A DNA stretch of 22,015 bases, from assembly GCA_052380005.1 (NCBI GenBank), contig JBQTCJ010000074.1. The stretch is one strand, 5' to 3'. Origin of the DNA: Salinarimonas sp052380005. GTDB taxonomy: Bacteria > Pseudomonadota > Alphaproteobacteria > Rhizobiales > Beijerinckiaceae. Shown here piece by piece: positions 14,939-22,011 of this stretch. A model generated the notes under the pieces. The model made no database searches and had not been told where the DNA came from. It was given only the letters and a program-made list of their open reading frames with translations. A program made the translations under genes and the position numbers. Each line of letters opens with the position of its first letter. The first letter of the stretch is position 1.

Positions 14939-15874
14939 ATGATCGCTCCCGCCGTCGACGCCGCCCTGCGGGCGCATCTCGTCGCGCTGGCGACCGAGCG
15001 GCGGTACTCGCCGCGCACGATCGAGGCCTACGGGCGCGACATTCGCCAATGCCTGACCTTCCTCGCCGAGCATCTCGGCGGGCCGCCGGACGCGGCGACG
15101 ATCGCGGCGCTGCCGGCGCGGGACCTGCGTGCCTTCCTCGCCGCGCGCCGGGCCGACGGCGCTGTCGACGCGACGCTCTCGCGCAAGCTTTCCGCCGTGC
15201 GCGGCTTCGTACGCGCGCTCTCGCGCGAGACGGGGGTCGAGATGGCGGGCGTCGCCGCCGTGCGCGGCCCGCGGCGCAAGCGCGACCTGCCGCGCCCCGT
15301 GGCCCCCGCCGCCGCGATCGCGCTGACCGACCCCGACCTGCGCGCCGACGAGGACCGTCCGACCTGGGTCCTGGTGCGCGACGCCGCCGTGCTCGCGCTC
15401 CTCTACGGGGCGGGCCTGCGCATCTCGGAGGCGCTCGGCGTCCTGCGGCGCGACGCGCCGACCGTCGCCGGCGCGACGCTCACGGTCGCCGGCAAGGGCG
15501 GGCGCACCCGCGCGGTACCGGTCATCGCGCCGGTCGCCGAGGCCGTGTGCGCCTACCTCGCCGCATGCCCGCATGCACTCGCTCCCGATGCGCCGCTGTT
15601 CAGGGGCGAGAAGGGCGGCCCGCTGAACGCGCGCATCGTCCAGGGTGCGATGGCGCGGCTGCGCGGCGCGCTCGGCCTGCCCGATTCGGCGACGCCGCAC
15701 GCGCTGCGCCATTCCTTCGCGACGCACCTCCTCGCCCGCGGCGGCGACCTGCGCGCCATCCAGGAGCTGCTCGGCCACGCCTCCCTGTCGACGACGCAGG
15801 TCTACACCCGCGTCGACGCCGCGGGGCTCCTCGCGGCGGTGGAGGCGGCACATCCGCGCGCGCGCCTTCGGTAG
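14939..15874 (+). CDS. xerC: Tyrosine recombinase XerC
   Basis: A 311-residue tyrosine recombinase. With its XerD partner such proteins resolve chromosome dimers at dif. The N-terminal SAM-like core-binding domain (about 8-95) has SPRTIEAYGRDI. The catalytic domain has Arg161 (GLRISEAL), Lys186 (GKGGRTR), His254 and Arg257 (HALRHSFATHLL), His280 (LGHASLS) and the nucleophile Tyr289 (VYTRVD), a complete set. Its size and its divergent position beside priA fit chromosomal XerC rather than a phage or integron integrase; no attachment site or cargo genes are visible. XerD cannot be fully excluded. The ATG at 14939 overlaps the stop of a possible 12-codon upstream frame. Confidence 0.88.
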   Translation: MIAPAVDAALRAHLVALATERRYSPRTIEAYGRDIRQCLTFLAEHLGGPPDAATIAALPARDLRAFLAARRADGAVDATLSRKLSAVRGFVRALSRETGVEMAGVAAVRGPRRKRDLPRPVAPAAAIALTDPDLRADEDRPTWVLVRDAAVLALLYGAGLRISEALGVLRRDAPTVAGATLTVAGKGGRTRAVPVIAPVAEAVCAYLAACPHALAPDAPLFRGEKGGPLNARIVQGAMARLRGALGLPDSATPHALRHSFATHLLARGGDLRAIQELLGHASLSTTQVYTRVDAAGLLAAVEAAHPRARLR

Positions 15875-15982
15875 CAGAATACGACAGAAGCGCGCGATAA
15901 TTGCCGAATTCGGCGGGGTAACCTTCTGCAAAGCAATCCTGCTTACCATCCGGCCGTCAGTCGAGACGGGGGACTTGTCGGC
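15875..15982. promoter_or_regulatory. Leader of the tandem-receiver gene with inverted repeats
   Basis: An A/T-richer stretch upstream of the gene at 15983. It contains a perfect 12-base palindrome GCCGAATTCGGC (15903-15914) and a hairpin AAGCA-ATCC-TGCTT (15931-15944). GGGGGA at 15967-15972 is a suitable ribosome-binding site for ATG 15983. A promoter is likely here, but I cannot place its boxes with confidence. Confidence 0.35.
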
Positions 15983-16828
15983 ATGGTCGAGCGGACGGCG
16001 CGCAGTGCAGCCGAGGAGCGGCGTCCGGTGCGCGTTCTCGTCGCCGATCCCGCCGCGGGATCCCGGCTGAGCCTGGTCGTCACCCTCAAGGGGTTCGACC
16101 CCGGCATGGAGGTGATCGAGACGACGGAAGGGCGCGAGACGCTCGAGGCGCTGACGGCCGAGCGCCCCGACATCGCCTTCGTCAACGTCCACATGGACGG
16201 CATCTCCGGCGCCGAGGCGATGGCCGTCGCCCGGCACCAGGGCGTTCGGCCGCTCACCATTCTGATGGCCGACGGCGTGATGAAGCACTGGGTCGACCTC
16301 TCGGTCGAGCTCGACGCCTACGAGTTCATCAAGAAGCCGATCGACGCCGACCACGTCATGGCGCTCCTGAAGAATCACCGGCGCATGCGCCAGCCGCTGC
16401 GCCTCCTCCTCGTCGACCACGCCGACACGGCGCGGGCGACGGTGCGCAAGATCTTCGAGCGCAGCCGCTTCTCCTTCGAGATCGACGAGACCGACGCCGG
16501 ACGCCACGCTCTCAAGCTGCTCCAGCTGACGAGCTACGACCTCGCGCTCTTCGACATGAACCTCAAGGGCATGGACGGGCTCGAGACCGCCTGCCAGGCG
16601 CGCGAGGTCGCGCCCGACACCAAGCTGCTGATCATGAGCGTCTCTCCGGCGACCACGCTGCCGGGCGCGCTCAAGCATTTCGGCGTCGAGGCGCTCTTCG
16701 CCAAGCCCTTCTACATCCGCGACGTCGAGAAGGTCTTCCACAAGATCTACGGCCTGCGGCGCCCCTATTTGATGAACGCCCTCACGCCCGAGACCGAGGC
16801 GAAGGCCCGCGTCGCCGCCCTGCGCTGA
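15983..16828 (+). CDS. Tandem-receiver protein (two REC domains, first degenerate)
   Basis: A 281-residue protein made of two CheY-like receiver domains and no DNA-binding or enzymatic output. The second domain (about 138-258) is complete: Asp145 in LLLVDHAD, phospho-accepting Asp191 in LALFDMNLKGMDG, Ser219 in LIMSVSP and Lys241 in FAKPFY. The first domain (about 16-130) keeps Asp22 and Lys118 (IKKPID), but Asn68 in AFVNVHMDG occupies the place of the phospho-accepting aspartate, so it probably cannot be phosphorylated. Such pseudo-receivers often serve as docking or dimerisation modules. There is no kinase beside it. The neighbours are xerC upstream and a convergent metallo-hydrolase downstream. 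It may work by protein contact with a distant partner. Confidence 0.85.
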   Translation: MVERTARSAAEERRPVRVLVADPAAGSRLSLVVTLKGFDPGMEVIETTEGRETLEALTAERPDIAFVNVHMDGISGAEAMAVARHQGVRPLTILMADGVMKHWVDLSVELDAYEFIKKPIDADHVMALLKNHRRMRQPLRLLLVDHADTARATVRKIFERSRFSFEIDETDAGRHALKLLQLTSYDLALFDMNLKGMDGLETACQAREVAPDTKLLIMSVSPATTLPGALKHFGVEALFAKPFYIRDVEKVFHKIYGLRRPYLMNALTPETEAKARVAALR

Positions 16829-16833
16829 CGACG

Positions 16834-16855
16834 GCGCGGGTCTCTCTCTCCGCGC
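16834..16855. terminator. Possible bidirectional terminator hairpin
   Basis: GCGCGG (16834-16839) and CCGCGC (16850-16855) form a six-base stem around a pyrimidine-rich ten-base loop in the 27-base gap between two convergent genes. There is no T run, so intrinsic termination is only possible, not clear. Confidence 0.3.
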
Positions 16856-17758
16856 TCAGCCGTGGAAGGGGAAGCGGTCGAGCGGGATGCGCAGGATGCG
16901 CCGGCCTTTCGCATCGGGCTCCGGAAGCCGCATGCCGTTCATGTTGACCTGAAGCGCCATCAGCATCCGATCCGGCAGGGGCAGCGTCGCGTCGCGCTCG
17001 GAGCGGATGCGCACGAACTCCTCCTTCGACGGCCGGTCCTTGAAGTGCTTGTTCGACGCCTTGTGCTCGGCGACGGTCGCCTCCCCGGCCGGGGCACGCC
17101 CGCCGGGCTGGTAGTCGTGCCCGACGAAGAGGCGCGTCGCATCCGGCAGGGCGAGGATGGCCGTGATCGAATCGTACAGCTCGCCCGCGTCGCCGCCCGG
17201 AAAGTCTGCGCGCGAGGAGCCGGAATCGGGCATCATGAGCGTGTCGTGCACGAAGGCGGCGTCGCCGACGACATAGGTGACCGACGCCACCGTGTGGCCG
17301 GTCGACAGCATCACCCGCGCCTCGAGCCCGCCGATCCGGAACGTGTCGCCATCGGCGAACAGCCGGTCCCATTGCGAGCCGTCGGCGGGGAAGTCATCCA
17401 TGGCGTAGAGATCGCGCCAGATCTCCTGCACGCGCCGCACCCGCTCGCCGATGGCGATCGGCGCGCCGGTGCGCTCCTTCAGCCAGCCGGCGGCGGAGAG
17501 GTGGTCCGCGTGGGGGTGCGTGTCGAGGACGAGCGCGACGGTGAGGCCCTTCTCGGCGACCCAGGCGAGGATGTCCTGCGCCAGGTCGGTGCGCGTCGCG
17601 GCCGCCCGCGGATCGAGCTCGAGCACGGGATCGACGATGGCCGCCTGCCGGGTTTCCGGGCACGAGACGACGTACTGCAGCGAGCCGGTGGCGGCGTCGT
17701 AGAAGGGCTGGACGTCCGGGCTTCCGGGCCCGCGCGAGGGGGAGTGCGGGAGGCGCAT
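16856..17758 (-). CDS. blh: MBL-fold metallo-hydrolase, Blh/ETHE1-like (putative persulfide dioxygenase)
   Basis: A 300-residue metallo-beta-lactamase-fold protein. The metal motif THPHADH (80-86) is followed by His155 (STGHT), Asp178 (MMPDSGSSRADFPGGD) and His214 (VGHDY). The PDSGSSRADFPGG stretch is characteristic of the ETHE1/Blh branch, which binds one iron and oxidises glutathione persulfide to sulfite in hydrogen-sulfide detoxification. The protein is somewhat longer than ETHE1 and matches the Blh type known from the bigR operon. ATG 17758 is supported by AAGGAG six to eight bases upstream. An AT-rich inverted repeat 21-34 bases upstream resembles a BigR operator, implying sulfide or persulfide induction. 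The bigR regulator gene and the other operon members are not in the window. Confidence 0.83.
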   Translation of the reverse strand: MRLPHSPSRGPGSPDVQPFYDAATGSLQYVVSCPETRQAAIVDPVLELDPRAAATRTDLAQDILAWVAEKGLTVALVLDTHPHADHLSAAGWLKERTGAPIAIGERVRRVQEIWRDLYAMDDFPADGSQWDRLFADGDTFRIGGLEARVMLSTGHTVASVTYVVGDAAFVHDTLMMPDSGSSRADFPGGDAGELYDSITAILALPDATRLFVGHDYQPGGRAPAGEATVAEHKASNKHFKDRPSKEEFVRIRSERDATLPLPDRMLMALQVNMNGMRLPEPDAKGRRILRIPLDRFPFHG

Positions 17759-17778
17759 GCGGATCTCCTTCTTGAACG

Positions 17779-17792
17779 TTAGACATTTCTAA
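17779..17792 (-). promoter_or_regulatory. BigR-like inverted repeat upstream of the metallo-hydrolase gene
   Basis: TTAGA (17779-17783) and TCTAA (17788-17792) are perfect arms around CATT, inside an A/T-rich patch (to about 17805) that stands out sharply from the GC-rich surroundings. It lies 21-34 bases before the start codon at 17758, so a bound repressor would block the promoter. ArsR-family BigR is known to repress blh genes from AT-rich palindromes; its identity here is inferred. Confidence 0.5.
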
Positions 17793-17876
17793 TATTCGGA
17801 TATATCAGGTCGGCGGCGCGGGATGCAAGGGGGAGCGGATCTCCGGTCGAGCGGCGATCGAGCGGCGGCCTGCACC

Positions 17877-17926
17877 TTGACTTATGGCGCGATTGCGCAA
17901 ACATGCTCGATTACGTGATCGAGCAT
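17877..17926 (+). promoter_or_regulatory. infC promoter/leader with 24-base palindrome
   Basis: TTGACT at 17877-17882 is a good -35 box. A -10 at the usual distance (about 17900-17905) would be weak. Immediately after, 17903-17926 is a palindrome with nine-base arms (ATGCTCGAT and ATCGAGCAT) around TACGTG, whose central ACGT is itself symmetric. It could be an operator overlapping the start of transcription or a hairpin at the head of the infC leader RNA. Confidence 0.45.
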
Positions 17927-18023
17927 CCGATCGATCGCCGGTAACCGGGCACATGCGCCCCACGGCCGGCCGCATCCGCGGCGCGGCCTTCCTGCGCATC
18001 CCGCAAACGAGGAGACATCAGCC

Positions 18024-18566
18024 ATTCGCCGACCCATGAGAGCCATGCCGGTGCCCCAGAAGGAGGGTCCGCGCGCCAATCGTGACATTCGCGGCGTCCG
18101 CGAGGTTCAGCTCATCGACCAGGAGGGGCAGAACCGCGGGGTCCTGTCGTTCTTCGACGCCCTGCGCGTCGCCGAGGAAGCCGGACTCGACCTCGTCGAG
18201 ATCGCGCCCAACTCGGAGCCGCCGGTCTGCAAGCTGCTCGACTACGGCAAGTTCCGGTTCGACCAGCAGAAGAAGGCCTCCGAGGCGCGCAAGAAGCAGA
18301 AGACCGTCGAGGTCAAGGAAGTGAAGCTTCGTCCCGCGATCGACAAGCACGATTACGAGACGAAGATGAAGAACGTCCGGCGCTTCTTCGAGGAGGGCGA
18401 CAAGGTGAAGATCACCCTGCGCTTCCGCGGCCGCGAGATGGCGCACCAGGACCTCGGCCTCAAGCTTCTCGAGCGCGTGAAGGCCGAGACCCAGGAGTTC
18501 GCCAAGGTCGAGGTCGAGCCGCAGCTCGAAGGCCGGCAGATGATCATGATCCTGGCCCCGCGCTGA
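18024..18566 (+). CDS. infC: Translation initiation factor IF-3, probable AUU start
   Basis: A 180-residue initiation factor that binds the 30S subunit and polices start-codon choice. The N-terminal domain (about 15-85) has DIRGVREVQLIDQEGQNRGV and PPVCKLLDYGKFRF; a Lys-rich linker follows; the C-terminal domain (about 95-178) has KHDYETKMKNVRRF and the closing EGRQMIMILAPR. The start is placed at ATT 18024: GGAG at 18011-18014 lies nine bases upstream, and the codons that follow read RRPMRAMP, matching the RRP-type start of alphaproteobacterial IF-3. The first ATG (18036) would be 21 bases from that site. In the known family, the rare start lets IF-3 repress its own translation. A 265-base leader separates it from the divergent metallo-hydrolase gene. 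Confidence 0.95.
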   Translation: MRRPMRAMPVPQKEGPRANRDIRGVREVQLIDQEGQNRGVLSFFDALRVAEEAGLDLVEIAPNSEPPVCKLLDYGKFRFDQQKKASEARKKQKTVEVKEVKLRPAIDKHDYETKMKNVRRFFEEGDKVKITLRFRGREMAHQDLGLKLLERVKAETQEFAKVEVEPQLEGRQMIMILAPR

Positions 18567-18575
18567 CGCGGGGCC
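18554..18575 (+). terminator. Hairpin at the end of infC, stop codon in the loop
   Basis: GGCCCCGCG (18554-18562) and CGCGGGGCC (18567-18575) form a perfect nine-base GC stem. The four-base loop CTGA contains the infC stop codon (18564-18566). It is followed by TCCCC rather than a T run, so it may act as an inefficient or Rho-assisted terminator or protect the mRNA 3' end. Confidence 0.5.
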
Positions 18576-18603
18576 TCCCCGTCGGCGGGCGCACCGCGGG
18601 GGC

Positions 18604-19089
18604 TCACGCGTCGGCGGGATCGATCTCGTCGATGGGGACGATCGGCTCGTCCTTGACCTGGTCGAGCGTGAGAGCCGTGCGCACGTTGCGCACGTTCGGC
18701 AGCTCTGTCAGCGCGCCGACGAAGGCCTGGAAGGCCGAGAGGTTGGGGGCGACGCACTTCAGGATGAAGTCGATGTCCCCCGACAGCGTCCAGCACTCGC
18801 GCACCGACGGCCAGTCCTTCACGTGCGCCTGGAAGGCGGCGAGGTCGGACTGCTTCTGGCTCTGCAGCTGGACCATGGCGAAGCAGACGACCTCCATGCC
18901 CAGCGGCTTGGGGTCGACGAGGGCGCGGTAGCCCTTGATCACCCCCGCCTCCTCCAGCGCCCGCACCCGGCGCAGGCAGGGCGGCGCGGACAGGCCGACC
19001 CGGCGTGCGAGCTCCACGTTGGTGATGCTGCCGTCCGCCTGCAATTCGCGCAGGATCGCGAGATCTATGGAATCGAGGCGTCCGCGCAC
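18604..19089 (-). CDS. Lrp/AsnC-family transcriptional regulator (second)
   Basis: A 161-residue feast/famine regulator, clearly different from the one at 1966-2442. The helix-turn-helix (about 5-50) has LDSIDLAILRELQADG and VGLSAPPCLRRVRALEEAG. The RAM ligand domain (about 60-150) has SGDIDFILKCVAPNL. The N-terminal sequence and the APPCLRRVRALEE recognition helix are typical of rhizobial Lrp proteins. A GTG start at 19089 was chosen because family sequence begins there and GGAG lies ten bases upstream; an ATG at 19140 would add 17 residues. It converges with infC and is divergent from the ELM1-family gene, with a gap of 96 bases. Ligand and targets are unknown. Confidence 0.87.
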   Translation of the reverse strand: MRGRLDSIDLAILRELQADGSITNVELARRVGLSAPPCLRRVRALEEAGVIKGYRALVDPKPLGMEVVCFAMVQLQSQKQSDLAAFQAHVKDWPSVRECWTLSGDIDFILKCVAPNLSAFQAFVGALTELPNVRNVRTALTLDQVKDEPIVPIDEIDPADA

Positions 19090-19185
19090 GTAAGAAGAGC
19101 TCCGCTGGCCATCGCGCCACGTCGTAGGTAGACCGCCCATGGCTCCCGCACAAGCGGCGCGGCGGAGAAGGCGAGCGTTGTCCCC

Positions 19186-20256
19186 GTGCCGACGAGCCGC
19201 ATCCATCACCCGGACCTCGCGCCCGACCCGGCGCCGACCCGTGCCGTCGTCCTCACCGACGGCAAGGCCGGCGACGAGATGCAGTGCCTGGGCGTCGCCG
19301 AGGCGCTGGGGCTCTTGCCCGAGATCCGCCGCGTCGCCCCGCGCGCCCTCTTCGCCTGGCTCGCGCCTCGCGGCCCGATCGACCCGCGCGAGCGACCGGG
19401 CCGTCCCGGCGGACCGCTGCCCGAGCCGTGGCCGGACCTCGTCGTCGCGTCGGGCCGCCGCGCGGTGCCCTACCTGCCGGCGCTCAAGCGCGCGAGCGGC
19501 GGTCGCGTCTTCACCGCCTTCCTGAAGGACCCGCGCACGGGCCCGAAGGCGGCCGACTTCGTCTGGGTCGCCGAGCACGACCGGCTGCGCGGGGAGAACG
19601 TCCTCGTCACCCTCACCGCGCCCCATCGCGTCTCGCCCGCGCGCCTCGCCGCGGCCCGGGCCGCGCCCGATTCGCGGCTCGCCCGGCTGCCGGGTCCGCG
19701 TGTCGCGGTGCTCGCGGGCGGAGACAGCCGCCACCACCGCTTCACGCGAGCCGACCAGGCCCGCTTCATCGCCGATCTCGCCGGTCTCGCCCGCGACGAC
19801 GGGGCGCGGCTGATGATCACCGCCTCGCGCCGCACGCCGCCCGCCCTGCGCGCCGGCCTCGGGCGCCTCGCCGACGAGACCGGCGGCTTCTTCTTCGACG
19901 GCAGCGTCGCGAACGCGGGGGAGAACCCCTATATCGCCCTCCTGGCGCTCGCGGACACGATCGTCGTCACGGCCGATTCGACCAACATGCTGGGGGAAGC
20001 CGCGGCGGCGGGCGTTCCGGTGCTTGTGTTCTCGCCCTCGGGCGGGCATCGAAAGCTCGAGGCGCTGATGCGCGGCCTCGAGGCGCGAGGTGTCGCACGG
20101 CCGCTGCGCGGGCGTCTCGAGGGCACGCCGGCCGAGCCGCTGGACGCGACGCCGGTGGTGGCGCGGGCGCTGGCGCGGGCGTACCTGGCCCACCGGGACG
20201 CACTGGGCCTGCCGCGCACGGCGCTCCCGGGCGTCGAGACGGAACGAGGAGAGTAG
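19186..20256 (+). CDS. ELM1-family protein (DUF1022)
   Basis: A 356-residue protein of the mitochondrial-fission ELM1 family. The plant founder helps recruit a dynamin to mitochondria; the bacterial members have no established role. Seen directly: VVLTDGKAGDEMQCLGVAEA near residues 21-40, SGRRAVPYLPAL near 89-100, AVLAGGDSRHHRF near 174-186, TASRRTPP, and the C-terminal TADSTNMLGEAAAAGVPVLV and SPSGGHRK. The latter resembles the nucleotide-sugar pocket of GT-B glycosyltransferases, so a glycosyltransferase-like activity on a cell-envelope substrate is possible. There is no signal peptide or membrane segment. The start is GTG 19186, with only a weak ribosome-binding site. trxB follows after five bases, so the two genes are co-transcribed. 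Confidence 0.85.
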   Translation: MPTSRIHHPDLAPDPAPTRAVVLTDGKAGDEMQCLGVAEALGLLPEIRRVAPRALFAWLAPRGPIDPRERPGRPGGPLPEPWPDLVVASGRRAVPYLPALKRASGGRVFTAFLKDPRTGPKAADFVWVAEHDRLRGENVLVTLTAPHRVSPARLAAARAAPDSRLARLPGPRVAVLAGGDSRHHRFTRADQARFIADLAGLARDDGARLMITASRRTPPALRAGLGRLADETGGFFFDGSVANAGENPYIALLALADTIVVTADSTNMLGEAAAAGVPVLVFSPSGGHRKLEALMRGLEARGVARPLRGRLEGTPAEPLDATPVVARALARAYLAHRDALGLPRTALPGVETERGE

Positions 20257-20261
20257 GGACC

Positions 20262-21263
20262 ATGGCGCAGACGCACGCGAAGCTCGTCATCATCGGCTCC
20301 GGCCCCGCCGGCTACACCGCCGCCATCTACGCCGCGCGCGCCATGCTGGAACCGGTGCTGATCTCCGGCCTGCAGCCGGGCGGGCAGCTCACCATCACCA
20401 CCGACGTCGAGAACTATCCCGGCTTCGCCGACGTGATCCAGGGCCCCTGGCTGATGGACCAGATGCGCGCCCAGGCCGAGCACGTCGGCACGCGCATGGT
20501 GTCAGACTACGTCTCGAAGGTGGACCTCTCCGCCCGCCCCTTCCGGCTCGAGTGCGATTCGGGCGACGTCTGGCTCGCCGACGCCCTCGTCATCGCCACC
20601 GGCGCGCAGGCGAAGTGGCTCGGCCTCCCCTCGGAGGAGGCGTTCCAGGGCGCGGGCGTCTCGGCCTGCGCCACCTGCGACGGCTTCTTCTTCCGCGGCA
20701 AGGAGGTCGTGGTTGTCGGCGGCGGCAACACCGCGGTGGAGGAGGCGCTCTACCTCGCCAACCTCGCGGCGAAGGTCACCCTCGTCCACCGCCGCGACGG
20801 CCTGCGCGCCGAGAAGATCCTTCAGGACCGCCTGTTCGCCCACCCGAAGATCGCCGTGCGCTGGAACGCCGCCGTCGAGGAGATCTGCGGCGGCGGCACG
20901 CCGCGGGCGGTCACGCACGTGCGGCTGAAGGACACGACGACCGGCGCCGTCGACGAGCTGCGCGCGGACGGTGTCTTCATCGCCATCGGACACAAGCCGG
21001 CCACCGAGCTGTTCGCCGGCCAGCTGCCGACGAAGCAGGGCGGCTATCTGGTCGTCGAGCCCGGCACGACGCGCACCGCCATCCCCGGCGTCTTCGCCGC
21101 GGGCGACGTCGCCGACGACGTCTACCGCCAGGCGGTCACCGCAGCCGGGCTCGGTTGCATGGCCGCGCTCGAGGCGGAGAAGTTCCTCGCCGAGCACGCG
21201 TCGGATCCGGCGGTGCGCGCGGAGGAGCGCAAGCACGAGCAGATGATCGGCGCGTGGGAGTGA
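20262..21263 (+). CDS. trxB: Thioredoxin-disulfide reductase
   Basis: A 333-residue flavoenzyme that uses NADPH to reduce thioredoxin. The FAD motif GSGPAG is at 12-17, the redox-active CATC at 136-139, the NADPH motif GGGNTA at 153-158 with HRRD (176-179) binding the NADPH phosphate, and the C-terminal FAD motif GVFAAGDVADDVYRQAVTAAG. All catalytic residues are present and the length is normal. The ATG at 20262 follows GAGGAGAG at a short distance. It begins five bases after the ELM1-family gene and is followed after 16 bases by a small hydrolase gene, so the three form an operon. Cytoplasmic. Confidence 0.96.
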   Translation: MAQTHAKLVIIGSGPAGYTAAIYAARAMLEPVLISGLQPGGQLTITTDVENYPGFADVIQGPWLMDQMRAQAEHVGTRMVSDYVSKVDLSARPFRLECDSGDVWLADALVIATGAQAKWLGLPSEEAFQGAGVSACATCDGFFFRGKEVVVVGGGNTAVEEALYLANLAAKVTLVHRRDGLRAEKILQDRLFAHPKIAVRWNAAVEEICGGGTPRAVTHVRLKDTTTGAVDELRADGVFIAIGHKPATELFAGQLPTKQGGYLVVEPGTTRTAIPGVFAAGDVADDVYRQAVTAAGLGCMAALEAEKFLAEHASDPAVRAEERKHEQMIGAWE

Positions 21264-21279
21264 CCTGGGAGTGAGACGC

Positions 21280-21975
21280 GTGGCCGAGCCCCTCCTCCTC
21301 CTCCCCGGCCTGATGTGCGACGCGCGGCTGTTCGCGCCGCAGATCGCGGCGCTGTCGGCGGGCCGCACCGTGATCGTTCCGGACGTCTCCGGCGCGGACA
21401 CGATCGCTGCGCTCGCCGCGGCGGTGCTGGCCGACGCCCCGCCGGCCTTCGCGCTCGCGGGACTCTCGATGGGCGGGATCGTGGCGATGGAGATGGCGCG
21501 GCAGGCGCCCGATCGCGTGCGCCGGCTCGCGCTCCTCGACACCGACCCGCGCGCCGATTCGGAAGGCGCGCACGCCATGCGCGTGCGGCAGATCGCCGAG
21601 GTGGAAGCCGGTGGGCTCGACGCCGTGCTGCGGCGCGACGTCGAGCCGGTGCTGCTGCACCGCGAGAGCACGCGCGAGGACATCCTCGAGGTCATGCGCG
21701 CCATGGCGCGCGACCTCGGGCCGGATGTCTTCGTGCGCCAGTCCCGCGCGCTCGCGAGCCGCGCGGGCCAGGAGGAGACGCTGCGCGCCCATCGCGGCCC
21801 GACGCTCGTGCTCTGCGGCGAGGACGACCGGCTCTGCCCGGTCAAGCGCCACACCCTGATGCACGAGCTCGTCGCCGGCTCCACCCTCGAGATCGTCCCC
21901 GGCGCCGGCCACCTGCCGACGCTCGAGACGCCGGACGCGGTGAACGCGGCGCTGGCGCGCTGGCTCGCCGCCTGA
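21280..21975 (+). CDS. Alpha/beta-fold hydrolase
   Basis: A 231-residue alpha/beta hydrolase. Residues 5-13 (LLLLPGLMC) form the oxyanion-hole strand-loop. The nucleophile Ser63 lies in the elbow GLSMGG, the acid is Asp183 (or Asp182) in GEDDRLCP, and the base is His211 in GAGHLPTLE, giving a complete triad. The cap region is short and helical (about 95-170). The substrate is unknown; the size and motifs fit small esterases or lactonases. A GTG at 21280 was chosen because GGGAG (21267-21271) lies eight bases upstream; the GTG at 21271 overlaps that ribosome-binding sequence and is unlikely. The gene follows trxB by 16 bases and is probably co-transcribed. There is no signal peptide. Confidence 0.87.
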   Translation: MAEPLLLLPGLMCDARLFAPQIAALSAGRTVIVPDVSGADTIAALAAAVLADAPPAFALAGLSMGGIVAMEMARQAPDRVRRLALLDTDPRADSEGAHAMRVRQIAEVEAGGLDAVLRRDVEPVLLHRESTREDILEVMRAMARDLGPDVFVRQSRALASRAGQEETLRAHRGPTLVLCGEDDRLCPVKRHTLMHELVAGSTLEIVPGAGHLPTLETPDAVNAALARWLAA

Positions 21976-21991
21976 GCGACGCGCCGCCTCA

Positions 21992-22011
21992 CCCGCGCGC
22001 CGCGGCGCGGG
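21992..22011 (+). terminator. GC-rich hairpin after the hydrolase gene
   Basis: CCCGCGC (21992-21998) and GCGCGGG (22005-22011) form a seven-base stem around GCCGCG, 17 bases after the hydrolase stop. The window ends four bases later, so any T run is only partly visible. It could equally be chance in such GC-rich DNA. Confidence 0.3.

Noticed and set aside
14939..15874. Integrase of a genomic island
   Set aside because: Sequence size, divergent priA neighbour, and absence of attachment repeats, a flanking tRNA or cargo genes all fit chromosomal XerC.
15983..16828. A DNA-binding response regulator
   Set aside because: Both halves are receivers; no helix-turn-helix remains in the 20-odd residues after the second receiver.
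17884..18039. A 51-codon frame in the infC leader overlapping the infC start
   Set aside because: No ribosome-binding sequence precedes its ATG, the product is Arg-rich and featureless, and it covers the -10 region and the palindrome.
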